A stretch of DNA of 64,000 nt, taken from NCBI RefSeq assembly GCF_013178945.1, contig NZ_JABFDM010000018.1, positions 1 to 64,000 of the forward strand, in the 5' to 3' direction. Shown here in pieces: positions 52,561-61,541 of the stretch. Each line of letters starts with the position of its first letter. The first letter of the stretch is position 1. Made by a program: the position numbers and the translations under genes. This DNA is from Bradyrhizobium aeschynomenes. GTDB taxonomy: Bacteria; Pseudomonadota; Alphaproteobacteria; Rhizobiales; Xanthobacteraceae. Under the pieces are notes generated by a model. It saw nothing but the letters and a program-made list of their open reading frames with translations, was not told the origin of the DNA and ran no database searches.

Positions 52561-53493
52561 ATGAGCATGGCCCAACTTGTCGAGTCCGAGGCGGAGCCGC
52601 GCCGCACGAAACGCTGGCGCGGGCGGCTGCTGCCGTATCTGCTGAGCCTGCCGGCGCTGCTGGTGTGCATTGCCATCCTGGTGCCGTTCGTCACCGCCGC
52701 GGTCTATTCATTGCAGCGCTACCGGCTCAATCTGCCATATCTGCGCGGCTTCATCGGCGTCGACAATTACATCGACTTCCTGTCCGATCCGGCATTCTGG
52801 AACACGCTGCGGATCTCGCTGGTCTACACCGCGGTGACCGTGATCGCCGAACTGCTGCTCGGACTCGGCATCGCGCTGCTGCTGCGGCGGCCGACGCGCT
52901 TCCACAACGCCGTCTCGATCATGCTGCTGTTGCCCCTGATGACGGCGCCGGCGATCGCCGCGCTGATGTGGAAGCTGATGACCAATCCGAGCTTCGGCAT
53001 CCTGTCCTATCTGGTCGGCCTGCTGGGCGCGCCCGATTTCAAATGGGCGTCCGATCCATCGACGGCGCTGTTCACCGTCGTGCTGGTCGACGTCTGGGTC
53101 TACACGCCCTTCATCATGATCCTGCTGCTGGCCGGCCTGCGCTCGCTGCCGCGGCAGCCGTTCGAGGCGGCGGCGCTCGACGGTGTGCCCGCGAGCTTCG
53201 TGTTCTTCCGCATCACCCTGCCGATGCTCGCGCCCTACATCATCACGGCCTCGCTGTTCCGTCTGCTCGATTCCATCCAGCAGTTCGACATCGTCTATGC
53301 GATGACCCAGGGCGGCCCCGGTGACCGGCTGATGGTATTCCAGGTCCAGGCCTATCTGGAGTTCTTCCAGTACACCAACGTCGGACGTTCGGCGGCGCTT
53401 CTGATGATCCTGTGGCTGATCACCAACATCCTGTCGAACATCTTCATCAAGAACTGGCTGCGGCTGCGCGCTCGCGCCCATGGTCACGCCTGA
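52561..53493 (+). CDS. Sugar ABC transporter permease (MalF type)
   Basis: An inner-membrane permease of 310 residues with six helices (first YLLSLPALLVCIAILVPF). The ATPase-contact EAA loop is EAAALDGVPASFVFFRITLP. It starts at the ATG at 52561; no strong ribosome-binding site is visible, and an ATG two codons on is possible. It precedes the second permease by 12 bases and forms the heterodimeric channel with it. Confidence 0.9.
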   Translation: MSMAQLVESEAEPRRTKRWRGRLLPYLLSLPALLVCIAILVPFVTAAVYSLQRYRLNLPYLRGFIGVDNYIDFLSDPAFWNTLRISLVYTAVTVIAELLLGLGIALLLRRPTRFHNAVSIMLLLPLMTAPAIAALMWKLMTNPSFGILSYLVGLLGAPDFKWASDPSTALFTVVLVDVWVYTPFIMILLLAGLRSLPRQPFEAAALDGVPASFVFFRITLPMLAPYIITASLFRLLDSIQQFDIVYAMTQGGPGDRLMVFQVQAYLEFFQYTNVGRSAALLMILWLITNILSNIFIKNWLRLRARAHGHA

Positions 53494-53505
53494 GGGAGGT
53501 CGCCG

Positions 53506-54363
53506 ATGGATCACTCCAGTCTCGCTGGACGCATCTTCCGCGGCATCGCGCTGGCGATGGTGCTTGTGTTCTTCATGTTCCCGATCGTCTGGATCCTCCT
53601 GATGTCGTTCCAGAGCAACGAGCAGATCCTACGCATTCCGCCGCGCATCCTGTTCGAGCCGACGCTCGCCAATTACGAGGCGCTGATCTCGGGGCAGCTC
53701 AAGACCGCCGCCGGCAATCTGCAGATCTCGTTCATGCGCAACCTCATGAACAGCTTCATCCTGTCGAGCGCGTCCGTCATCCTGGCGCTGCTGCTCGGCG
53801 TGCCCGCGGCTTATGCGTTCGCGCGCTTCAAGTTCAGGCTCGGCGAGACCATCGCGTTCACGCTGCTGTCGTTCCGCTTCGCGCCGCCGCTCCTGGTGCT
53901 GCTGCCGCTGTCGCTTTACTACCAGCAGCTCGGCCTCAACGACACCTATTTCGGCATCGTCTGGGTCTACCAGCTGATCGCGCTGCCGCTGATCCTGTGG
54001 ATCGTACGCGGCTATTTCGAGGACATCAGTCCTGATATCGAGCACGCCTACCGGCTGGCCGGGCATTCCTGGCGCGAGGCGTTCACGCGCATCGCCGTGC
54101 CGCTCGCCGGTCCCGGCATCGCGGCGGCCGGCCTGTTGTCCTTCATCTTCTGCTGGAACAATTTCGTCTTCGCGCTGATCCTGGCTTCGGCCGACAAGCA
54201 GCCGGTGACGGTGGGGGCGCTGGCCTTCGTGACGGCGTCCGGCATCCAGTACGGCCAGATCGCCGCGGCGATCGTGCTGTCGGTGACGCCGACCCTGCTG
54301 CTCGCGCTCTACGCGCAGCGCTATCTGGTCGAAGGTCTGTCGCTCGGTGCGGTGAAGGGGTGA
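53506..54363 (+). CDS. Sugar ABC transporter permease (MalG type)
   Basis: A 285-residue inner-membrane protein with six helices, the second subunit of the channel. The start segment IALAMVLVFFMFPIVWILLM is the first helix. The EAA loop reads EHAYRLAGHSWREAFTRIAVPL, with the conserved glycine and charged residues. GGGAGG precedes the ATG. It ends seven bases before the first ATPase gene. Confidence 0.9.
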   Translation: MDHSSLAGRIFRGIALAMVLVFFMFPIVWILLMSFQSNEQILRIPPRILFEPTLANYEALISGQLKTAAGNLQISFMRNLMNSFILSSASVILALLLGVPAAYAFARFKFRLGETIAFTLLSFRFAPPLLVLLPLSLYYQQLGLNDTYFGIVWVYQLIALPLILWIVRGYFEDISPDIEHAYRLAGHSWREAFTRIAVPLAGPGIAAAGLLSFIFCWNNFVFALILASADKQPVTVGALAFVTASGIQYGQIAAAIVLSVTPTLLLALYAQRYLVEGLSLGAVKG

Positions 54364-54369
54364 GCATCC

Positions 54370-55473
54370 ATGGCGCGTCTCGAACTGAAATCCGTCGACA
54401 AGAGCTTCGGTGCCGCCGGTTGCGCGAAGGGCGTGTCGCTGACGGTCGAGCCTGGCGAGATCGTTGCGGTGTTCGGCCCGTCCGGCAGCGGCAAGACCGT
54501 GCTGTTGCGCATGATCGCCGGCATGTTCGAGCCCGACGGCGGCGACATCCTGGTCGGCGGCCGTTCGATCGTCGATGCTCCGCCGGAGCAGCGCGGCATC
54601 GGCATGGCGTTCCAGAACTTTGCGCTGTTTCCGCACATGAGCGCGCGCGACAATATCGCGAGCGGCCTGCGCGCGACCGGGGCGAGCGACATCGCGGCCA
54701 AGATCGCATCGATGAGCCGTCTGTTGAAGATCGAGCACGTGCTCGGCCACAGCCCGCGCGAATTGTCCAACGGCCAGAAGCAGCGCACGGCGCTGGCCCG
54801 CGCGCTGATCGGCAATCCCGAGGTGCTGCTGCTCGACGATCCCCTGCGCAACGTCGACGCCAAGCTGCGCTACGAGATGCGGCTGGAGCTGCCGAGCCTG
54901 TTGCGCCGAGGCTCTGCTGCGGTGCTCTACGTGACGCAGGACTATCGCGAGGCGATGGCGATCGCCGATCGGATCGCGGTGCTGATCAACGGGCGTCTCG
55001 TGCAGGTTGCGCGCCCGGAGGAGATCTATGCCCGGCCGGCATCGGTCGCGGTGGCGCGGCTGTTCGGCGATCCCAGCATCAATCTCTCGGAGGTCGCGCC
55101 GGTGGCCGAGCAGGGCAGGCTGACGGCGACCGTGGCCGGAACCCAGATCCGGCTCGATGCCAACGGCCTGCCATCCGACGCACGAGCGCGCTGCTGGCTC
55201 GGGGTGCGGCCTGACGATGTCATGGTGACGGGCCAAGGCGGCGAGGGCGCGATCCCCGCACGCATCGTGGCGGTCACGCCGATCCACGAGCGCGCGGTGG
55301 TGCTGCTGCGCTTTGCGGATGGCTCGGAATGGCTGGCTGCGATGGCGCCCGAGGCATTGGAGGCCGGTGCCGACGAGGACGTATTCGTACGGTTCGCGCC
55401 GGAGGCGGCGCTGCTGTTCGACCATGCCAGCGGCGAGCGCATCGGCCAACCGCCGCGCCGGCAGGCCGCGTGA
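54370..55473 (+). CDS. Sugar ABC transporter ATPase with non-canonical catalytic residues
   Basis: A 367-residue MalK/UgpC-type ATPase: an N-terminal nucleotide-binding domain (1-230) and a C-terminal TOBE domain. Walker A GPSGSGKT (36-43) and Q82 are normal. However, the signature is LSNGQ (132-136) instead of LSGGQ, the residue after the Walker B Asp is D157 (LLLDDP) where a catalytic Glu is standard, and the switch histidine is replaced by Q190 (YVTQDY). It can bind ATP but is probably poor at hydrolysis by itself. It pairs with the ATPase at 55483-56598. Confidence 0.9.
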   Translation: MARLELKSVDKSFGAAGCAKGVSLTVEPGEIVAVFGPSGSGKTVLLRMIAGMFEPDGGDILVGGRSIVDAPPEQRGIGMAFQNFALFPHMSARDNIASGLRATGASDIAAKIASMSRLLKIEHVLGHSPRELSNGQKQRTALARALIGNPEVLLLDDPLRNVDAKLRYEMRLELPSLLRRGSAAVLYVTQDYREAMAIADRIAVLINGRLVQVARPEEIYARPASVAVARLFGDPSINLSEVAPVAEQGRLTATVAGTQIRLDANGLPSDARARCWLGVRPDDVMVTGQGGEGAIPARIVAVTPIHERAVVLLRFADGSEWLAAMAPEALEAGADEDVFVRFAPEAALLFDHASGERIGQPPRRQAA

Positions 55474-55482
55474 GGGTTTGAC

Positions 55483-56598
55483 ATGGGCATGCTCGAGATC
55501 CGCAACGTCGACAAGATCTATCACAGCCGCGGCAAGCCGCCGGTCCACGCCGTGCGCGCGCTCGACATGGACATCAGGTCGGGCGAGATCGTCGCGCTGC
55601 TCGGCTCGTCCGGCTGCGGCAAGACCTCCACCCTGCGCATGATCGCCGGGTTCGAGAGCGTGAGCGCGGGCTCCATCGCGCTGGCGCGGCGACCGATCCA
55701 TGATCTACCGCCGGCAAAGCGCGGGGTGGCGATGGCGTTCGAAGGCTATTCGCTGTATCCGCCACTCACGGTGCGCGAGAACATCGCGTTCGCCCTGAAA
55801 GCCCAGCAGCTGTCGCGCGCCGAAATTACGCAGCGCGTCGATCGCATCGCCCGTCTGGTCGAGATCGAGGACATCCTGGACCACCACCCGCGCGCGCTCT
55901 CCGGAGGCCAGCAGCAGCGCGTCTCGCTGGCGCGCGCGCTGGTGCGCGATGCCGACCTCTATCTGCTCGACGAGCCGATGGGGCAGCTCGAGCCGCAGCT
56001 CCGTGCCGTGCTGCGCGGCCGCATCAAGGGCCTTCTGGCCGAGCGCGGCATGACCGCGATCTTCGTCACCCACGACCAGACCGAGGCGAGCGCGCTCGCC
56101 GACCGTATCGCCGTGATGGAGGATGGCGTGCTGCAGCAGTTCGGCGGGGAGCGCGAGTTGAAGGACCGCCCGGCCAATCTGTTCGTTGCGAGCTTCATCG
56201 GCGAGCCGCCGATGAACCTGCTCGACACGGCGGTGACGCAGGAGGACGGTGGCTTCCGGCTGGCGGTGGGCGCCGATCTTGCCTTCCATGTCCCCCGGCA
56301 GACGCTGGACGTCGCCGCCCAGCAGGCACTGGTGCAGAGCGACCGGATCAAGGTCGGCATCCGGCCGCAGCGGATCGCGATCGGCAGCGGCGAGGCGCGG
56401 CTGCGCGTGATCTCCAACCAGTGGCTCGGCGATCAGTCGCACATCGCGGGCGAATGCGCCGGGCATCTGCTGGTCGCCGTGACGTCGGGCAAAGTCGCCG
56501 CGCGGCCCGGAGACCTCGTGCCGTGCGCGCTGGAGTCGCGCCATCTTCACATCTTCGGCGCTGACGGCGTCTGCGTTCGCCACGCGGAGGCACGCTGA
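55483..56598 (+). CDS. Sugar ABC transporter ATPase (second, partner of 54370-55473)
   Basis: A 371-residue MalK/UgpC-type ATPase with a C-terminal TOBE domain. Walker A GSSGCGKT (41-48), signature LSGGQ (139-143), Walker B LLDEP with D163-E164 and switch H197 (FVTHDQ) are canonical. Its Q-loop carries E87 (AMAFEGYS) where Gln is usual, and the D-loop is GQLEP where SNLDA is usual. The two ATPases thus look like the unequal halves of a heterodimer, and this one carries the better catalytic residues. It starts nine bases after the first ATPase stop. Confidence 0.9.
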   Translation: MGMLEIRNVDKIYHSRGKPPVHAVRALDMDIRSGEIVALLGSSGCGKTSTLRMIAGFESVSAGSIALARRPIHDLPPAKRGVAMAFEGYSLYPPLTVRENIAFALKAQQLSRAEITQRVDRIARLVEIEDILDHHPRALSGGQQQRVSLARALVRDADLYLLDEPMGQLEPQLRAVLRGRIKGLLAERGMTAIFVTHDQTEASALADRIAVMEDGVLQQFGGERELKDRPANLFVASFIGEPPMNLLDTAVTQEDGGFRLAVGADLAFHVPRQTLDVAAQQALVQSDRIKVGIRPQRIAIGSGEARLRVISNQWLGDQSHIAGECAGHLLVAVTSGKVAARPGDLVPCALESRHLHIFGADGVCVRHAEAR

Positions 56599-56600
56599 AC

Positions 56601-58181
56601 ATGGCGTCCTCGGCGACCCGCGACGTGATCATCGGCATCGACGCAGGGACGTCGGTGATCAAGGCAGTCGCTTTCGCTCGGGACGGCCGTCAACTGGGCG
56701 ATTTCGCGATTCCCAACAGCTACACGACGTCCCCCGGTGGCCGCGTCGAGCAGGACATGAACAGGACCTGGAGCGACACGGTCGCGGCCCTGCGCGGCCT
56801 TGCGGCCGCGTGGCCGGACCTCTCCCGCCGGGTCGCCGCGATCGCGGTGACAGGGCAGGGAGACGGTACATGGTTGATCGACGCCGATGGCCAGCCGGTG
56901 GCGCCGGCCTTGTTGTGGCTCGACTCGCGGGCGGCCGGGCTGGTCGAGTCGTTTCGATCAGGCGAGCGCAATGCCGCGCACTATCGGCGCACCGGGTCGG
57001 GGCTCAATGCCTGCCAGCAGGGGCCGCAGCTGGCCTGGCTTCAGGCGCATGATGCCGAGACGCTGGTACGCGCCGGCACCGTGTTCCATTGCAAGGACTG
57101 GCTCTATTTCAAGCTGACCGGACAGCGGGCGACAGATCCGTCCGAGGCCGCGTTCTCCTGCGGCGACTTCCGTGGGCGCTGCTTCGACGACGAAGCGGCG
57201 CGACTGATCGGCATCTCGGAGTCGATGCGCCTGTTTCCCGACGTCGTCGATGGCGTGGTGACGACGCACGCGCTGACTCCGTCTGCGGCGGCGGAGACGG
57301 GCTTGCGAGCCGGCGTGCCGGTGTCGCTCGGCTATGTCGACGTCATCTGCAACGCGTTGGGCGGCGGACTCTACGATCCCTCGCCGGATGTCGGCTGCAC
57401 CATCATCGGCTCGACCGGGATGCATATGCGGCTTGCGACATCGGCCGATGACGTCAAGCTGAATGCCGAGGCGACCGGCTACACCATGCCGTTCCCCGCG
57501 CCGGGTCACTACGCGCAGATGCAGTCGACGATGGCGGCGACCCTGAACATCGACTGGCTGCTCGATGTCGCGCGCGGAGTGCTCGCGATGGAAGGCATCG
57601 CGCGGTCGCGCAACGATCTGATCCGGCGGCTGGACGAGCGCGTGCTCGCGGCCACGGCCGGCGAGCTGCTCTATCATCCGTTCATCTCCGACGCCGGCGA
57701 GCGCGGGCCGTTCGTGTCCCACGAGGCCTCGGCGCAGCTGATCGGCCTGCGCACGCGTCATGGCTACTGGGATCTGATGCGGGCCGTGATGGAAGGACTG
57801 GCCTTCGCCGCACGCGACTGCTACGCGGCGATGGGGTCACTGCCGACGGAGATCCGGTTGACGGGAGGCGCCGCCCGCAGCCGTGCGCTCGGAACGATTC
57901 TGGGTGCCGTGCTCGGCAGCACCATCCGGGTCTGCCGGCGCGAGGAAGCCGGCGCCTCGGGCGCCGCGATGATCGCGGCCGTGGCGACGGGGCTTTATCC
58001 GGACATGATGGATTGCGCGGAGGAGTGGGTGAGACCGTATCTCGATGAGCCGCAGCCGCCGGATGCGGTGCTCGCGGAGCGCTATGCGCAGCTGTTTCCG
58101 GCCTATGTCGAAGCGCGTCTTGCCGCGCGACCGGTGTGGAGGCAACTCGCCGCCCAGCGTGCAGGAGCCAATCATGTCTAG
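56601..58181 (+). CDS. eryA: FGGY carbohydrate kinase, erythritol kinase-like
   Basis: A 526-residue sugar kinase. N-terminal ATPase fold: IIGIDAGTSVIKAVAFARDG, then RVEQDMNRTW and AIAVTGQGDGTWLIDADGQP. C-terminal fold: GCTIIGSTGMHMRLA and IRLTGGAARSRALG. These blocks and the length resemble erythritol kinase EryA of Brucella and rhizobia as I recall it; xylulokinase-like is the broader alternative. It would phosphorylate the imported polyol. It starts two bases after the second ATPase stop and overlaps the dehydrogenase gene by eight bases. The symbol is tentative. Confidence 0.82.
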   Translation: MASSATRDVIIGIDAGTSVIKAVAFARDGRQLGDFAIPNSYTTSPGGRVEQDMNRTWSDTVAALRGLAAAWPDLSRRVAAIAVTGQGDGTWLIDADGQPVAPALLWLDSRAAGLVESFRSGERNAAHYRRTGSGLNACQQGPQLAWLQAHDAETLVRAGTVFHCKDWLYFKLTGQRATDPSEAAFSCGDFRGRCFDDEAARLIGISESMRLFPDVVDGVVTTHALTPSAAAETGLRAGVPVSLGYVDVICNALGGGLYDPSPDVGCTIIGSTGMHMRLATSADDVKLNAEATGYTMPFPAPGHYAQMQSTMAATLNIDWLLDVARGVLAMEGIARSRNDLIRRLDERVLAATAGELLYHPFISDAGERGPFVSHEASAQLIGLRTRHGYWDLMRAVMEGLAFAARDCYAAMGSLPTEIRLTGGAARSRALGTILGAVLGSTIRVCRREEAGASGAAMIAAVATGLYPDMMDCAEEWVRPYLDEPQPPDAVLAERYAQLFPAYVEARLAARPVWRQLAAQRAGANHV

Positions 58182-59214
58182 CTCCATCGCCATCATCGGC
58201 GACCGCTTCATGCTGCCCTCGGTGTTCGCCGAGCGCATCACCGCGATCTGCGGCGATGCCATCGACATCCGCATGCTCGAGCAGCCCTGGCCGGACGAGC
58301 CGATGGAGCACGGCTATGCCGGCTCCAAGCTCGACGGGCTGAAGGAGTTCATGGGCGATCCCGATGAGCTCGCCGCATTCATCGGCGAAGCGCCGCTGCT
58401 GGTGACGCATCTCGCGCCGATCTCGCGCGCGATGCTGCAGCGGCTGCCGAGCCTCAAATTCATCGCGGTCTCCCGCGGCGGCCCGGTCAATGTCGACATG
58501 CAGGCGGCGCGCGATCACGGCGTGCTCGTGGTCAACACACCTGGACGCAACGCCAGCGCGGTGGCCGAGTTTACCATCGGCGCGATGCTCGCGGAGACCA
58601 GGCTCATTCGCAGCGGCCATGAATCGATGCGCGGCGGCGACTGGCGCGGCGATCTCTACCGCGCCGATCGGACGGGGCGCGAGCTCGGCGAGATGACGGT
58701 GGGCATCGTCGGCTATGGCGCGATCGGCACCCGCGTGGTGAAGCTCTTGAAGGCGTTCGGCTGCAGGATCCTGGTGACCGACCCTTACGTTCAGCTCAGC
58801 GCGCAGGACCGCAACGACGGCGTCGAGCATGTCGCGCTTTCCGAGTTGCTGGCGCGGGCCGACGTCATCAGCCTGCACGCCCGGGTGACCGCGGAGACCA
58901 CCGGCTTCATCGATCGCGAGGCGCTGGCCAAGATCAAGCCGGGCGCGATCCTGATCAACACGGCGCGCGGCCCGCTGGTCGATTACGACGCGCTCTATGA
59001 CGCGCTCAGCTCGCAGCGGCTTGCCGGCGCGATGCTCGACACCTTCGCGGTCGAACCCGCGCCGCCGGACTGGCCGCTGCTGCAGCTCCCCAACGTCACG
59101 CTGACGCCGCATATCGCCGGCGCCTCCGTGCGCACCGTCACCTTTGCCGCCGACCAGGCGGCCGAAGAGGTTCGCCGCTATCTCGCCGGTGAGCCGCCGC
59201 TCAATCCCTGCTGA
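58174..59214 (+). CDS. D-2-hydroxyacid dehydrogenase
   Basis: A 346-residue NAD-dependent dehydrogenase of the PGDH/GhrB/PdxB family. The nucleotide loop GIVGYGAIGTRVVKLL is in the middle third. Catalytic Arg lies in INTARGPLVDYDAL, Glu in the DTFAVEPAPP region, and His in LTPHIAGAS. The N-terminal substrate domain is longer than usual (about 170 residues) and includes PWPDEPMEHGYAG. It overlaps the kinase gene by eight bases. It may reduce or oxidise a hydroxy/keto acid of the tetritol or pentitol pathway, or a phosphorylated sugar acid. Confidence 0.87.
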   Translation: MSSSIAIIGDRFMLPSVFAERITAICGDAIDIRMLEQPWPDEPMEHGYAGSKLDGLKEFMGDPDELAAFIGEAPLLVTHLAPISRAMLQRLPSLKFIAVSRGGPVNVDMQAARDHGVLVVNTPGRNASAVAEFTIGAMLAETRLIRSGHESMRGGDWRGDLYRADRTGRELGEMTVGIVGYGAIGTRVVKLLKAFGCRILVTDPYVQLSAQDRNDGVEHVALSELLARADVISLHARVTAETTGFIDREALAKIKPGAILINTARGPLVDYDALYDALSSQRLAGAMLDTFAVEPAPPDWPLLQLPNVTLTPHIAGASVRTVTFAADQAAEEVRRYLAGEPPLNPC

Positions 59215-59229
59215 CGAAAGGTCTTTCAA

Positions 59230-59991
59230 ATGAATCGCGAGGAACGACAGCTACGCGAGAGCATCATCGCCAAGTGCCGGTGGATGAACGCGTCGGGTCT
59301 CAATCAGGGCACCTCGGGCAACATCTCCGCCCGCTACAAGGATCGCATGCTGATCACGCCGTCGGCCACGCCCTATGACTCGATGAAGCCCGAGATGATC
59401 GCATCGATGCCGCTCGACGGCGAGTACGGCTCCTGGGACGGTCCGCTGAAACCGTCGACGGAATGGCGGTTTCATCTCGACATTATGCGTGGGCGCCCCG
59501 ATGTCGGCGGCGTCGTGCACACCCATTCGACCTACGCCACGGTGCTCGCCATCGCGCGCAAGTCGATCCCGGCCTGCCACTACATGATGGCGGCGTTCGG
59601 CGGCACGGATATCCGCTGCGCCGGCTATGCGCGCTTCGGCACGGCCGAGCTCTCGGAGCTGGCGCTGGAAGCGTTGGAGGGACGCAACGGCTGCCTGCTC
59701 GCCAATCACGGCATGATCGCGGTCGGCGCCAACCTCGACAAAGCGATGTGGCTTGCGGTCGAGCTCGAGACCATTGCGAAGCAGTATTACCTGTCGCTCG
59801 CGCTCGGCCAGCCGCACATCCTCGGCGACGCCGAGATCGCCGAGACGGCGCAGGGCTTTTCCACCTATGGGCTGCAGGAGCCCAAGGCCAAAGCGGCGAA
59901 GTCCGCCAAGACCCCAGAGAAGCCGGCATCGAAGACGCGCGCTGCCGCTGTTGGTCGCAGACCTGAGAAGAAGCACAGCAGCGCGCGATGA
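59230..59991 (+). CDS. Class II aldolase (L-fuculose-phosphate aldolase-like) with a basic tail
   Basis: A 253-residue zinc aldolase. Phosphate loop GTSGNISARYKDRMLITPS (27-45), the acid/base E78, and zinc ligands H97, H99 (VVHTHSTY) and H160 (ANHGMIA) are all present, as in FucA, so it should cleave a ketose phosphate to DHAP and an aldehyde. Residues 217-253 form an unusual lysine/alanine-rich tail (KAKAAKSAKTPEKPASK), which FucA lacks and which looks like a histone-H1-type extension. It overlaps the GlpD gene by four bases. Confidence 0.87.
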   Translation: MNREERQLRESIIAKCRWMNASGLNQGTSGNISARYKDRMLITPSATPYDSMKPEMIASMPLDGEYGSWDGPLKPSTEWRFHLDIMRGRPDVGGVVHTHSTYATVLAIARKSIPACHYMMAAFGGTDIRCAGYARFGTAELSELALEALEGRNGCLLANHGMIAVGANLDKAMWLAVELETIAKQYYLSLALGQPHILGDAEIAETAQGFSTYGLQEPKAKAAKSAKTPEKPASKTRAAAVGRRPEKKHSSAR

Positions 59992-61496
59992 ACGGGACGG
60001 TCTCACGCAGCGGAACCGATCACGGTCTGTTGGACCTCGCCGTGATCGGCGGCGGCATCAATGGCGCCGGTATCGCCCGTGATGCCGCCGGCCGCGGCCT
60101 GAAGGTGCTGCTGTGCGAGAAGGACGATTTCGCGCAAGGCACCTCGTCACGCTCCGGCAAGCTGATCCATGGCGGCCTGCGCTATCTCGAATACTACGAG
60201 TTTCGGCTGGTGCGCGAGGCGCTGATCGAGCGCGAGGTGCTGCTGGCTTCGGCACCGCACATCATCTGGCCGATGCGCTTCGTGCTTCCGCACTCGCCGG
60301 AGCAGCGTCCGGCCTGGCTGGTGCGCACCGGGCTGTTTCTCTATGATCATCTCGGCGGCCGCAAGCAGCTGCCGGCGAGCCGCAACGTCGATCTCGCGCA
60401 CGAGCCGGAGGGCGCGCCGCTGCGTCCTGAATTCCGGCGCGGGTTCGAATATTCGGACTGCTGGGTCGACGATTCCAGGCTCGTGATCCTCAATCTCGTC
60501 GATGCCGCGCGGAACGGCGCGACGATCCTTCCGCGCACCCGCGCGGTCAGCGCGCGCCGCGAAGCTGATTGCTGGCGGCTGGAGATGCGCTCCGAGCGTG
60601 GCGAGGTGCAGATCGTCCGCGCGCGGGCTCTGGTCAATGCGGCCGGTCCCTGGGTGCAGGACGTGGTGCAGGGCGTCGTCGGCCTCAACTCCGCGCATCA
60701 TGTGCGGCTCGTGAAGGGCAGCCATCTCGTCGTGCCGAAATTCTGGAGCGGCTCGCAGGCCTATCTGTTGCAGAACACCGACCGCCGCGTGATCTTCGTC
60801 AACCCATATGAGACCGATCTCGCGCTGATCGGCACCACGGACATCGTGCATGATGGCCGCGCCGAGGACGTCGCGATCGAGGGCGGCGAGATCGACTATC
60901 TTCTGGCCGTGCTCGACCGCTACTTCCGCGCTGCGCCTGGCAAGGCCGACATCATTCACGCGTTTTCCGGCGTGCGGCCGCTGTACGACGACAACGCTGA
61001 CAATCCGTCCGCGGTCACCCGAGACTACGTGTTCGAGGTGCATGGCGGCTCCGACCAGCCGCCGCTGCTGTCGATCTTCGGCGGCAAGATCACGACCTTC
61101 CGCCGGCTCGCGGAGCAGGCGCTCGAGCGCCTTGCGCCATGGTTTCCGCAGATGCGACCGGCATGGACGGCGGGCGCTTGCCTTCCCGGCGGCGACATCG
61201 GCGCGTCGTTCGAGCAGTTCCTCGAAGACCTCGCCGCGGAGTATCAGGGATTGCCGCGCGAGGCCGTCGCGCATTATGCGCGGCTCTACGGGACGTGCGC
61301 GCGCGACCTGCTCGGGTCGGCGCGCCGTGCCGACGATCTCGGCCGCCATTTCGGTGGCACCTTCTACGAGCGCGAGCTGACCTATCTGCGCGAGCGGGAA
61401 TGGGCAGTCACGGCAGCCGATATCCTGGACCGGCGCACCAAGCACGGCCTGCATCTGAGCCGTGCTGAGCGCGAGGCGTTCGAGGCGGGGCTCTGA
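59988..61496 (+). CDS. FAD-dependent glycerol-3-phosphate/polyol-phosphate dehydrogenase (GlpD/EryB family)
   Basis: A 502-residue membrane-associated flavoprotein that oxidises glycerol-3-phosphate, or in EryB erythritol-4-phosphate, feeding electrons to quinone. FAD loop DLAVIGGGINGAGIARDAAG is near the N-terminus, followed by SSRSGKLIHGGLRYLEYYEF, the substrate-site GGLRYL motif, and the C-terminal FAD contact SIFGGKITTFRRLAEQAL. Its length fits both GlpD and EryB. Its place after an EryA-like kinase makes oxidation of the phosphorylated polyol likely. It overlaps the aldolase gene by ATGA and closes the operon. Confidence 0.88.
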   Translation: MNGTVSRSGTDHGLLDLAVIGGGINGAGIARDAAGRGLKVLLCEKDDFAQGTSSRSGKLIHGGLRYLEYYEFRLVREALIEREVLLASAPHIIWPMRFVLPHSPEQRPAWLVRTGLFLYDHLGGRKQLPASRNVDLAHEPEGAPLRPEFRRGFEYSDCWVDDSRLVILNLVDAARNGATILPRTRAVSARREADCWRLEMRSERGEVQIVRARALVNAAGPWVQDVVQGVVGLNSAHHVRLVKGSHLVVPKFWSGSQAYLLQNTDRRVIFVNPYETDLALIGTTDIVHDGRAEDVAIEGGEIDYLLAVLDRYFRAAPGKADIIHAFSGVRPLYDDNADNPSAVTRDYVFEVHGGSDQPPLLSIFGGKITTFRRLAEQALERLAPWFPQMRPAWTAGACLPGGDIGASFEQFLEDLAAEYQGLPREAVAHYARLYGTCARDLLGSARRADDLGRHFGGTFYERELTYLREREWAVTAADILDRRTKHGLHLSRAEREAFEAGL

Positions 61497-61541
61497 TCGA
61501 TCCGGCGAATTTGGAGCCGACCGCGACGGGCCTGTCGTCCC

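Noticed and set aside
53629..55701. A 690-residue leftward frame across the permease and ATPase genes
   Set aside because: It is antisense shadow of genes with clear motifs; its composition is dominated by Arg, Gln, His and Asp.
46637..61496. An autoinducer-2 (Lsr) system, because a SorC regulator, an FGGY kinase and an ABC importer are present
   Set aside because: The importer is CUT1/MalFG type rather than LsrACD, no LsrF or LsrG is seen, and GlpD/EryB-type and FucA-like enzymes fit polyol use better.
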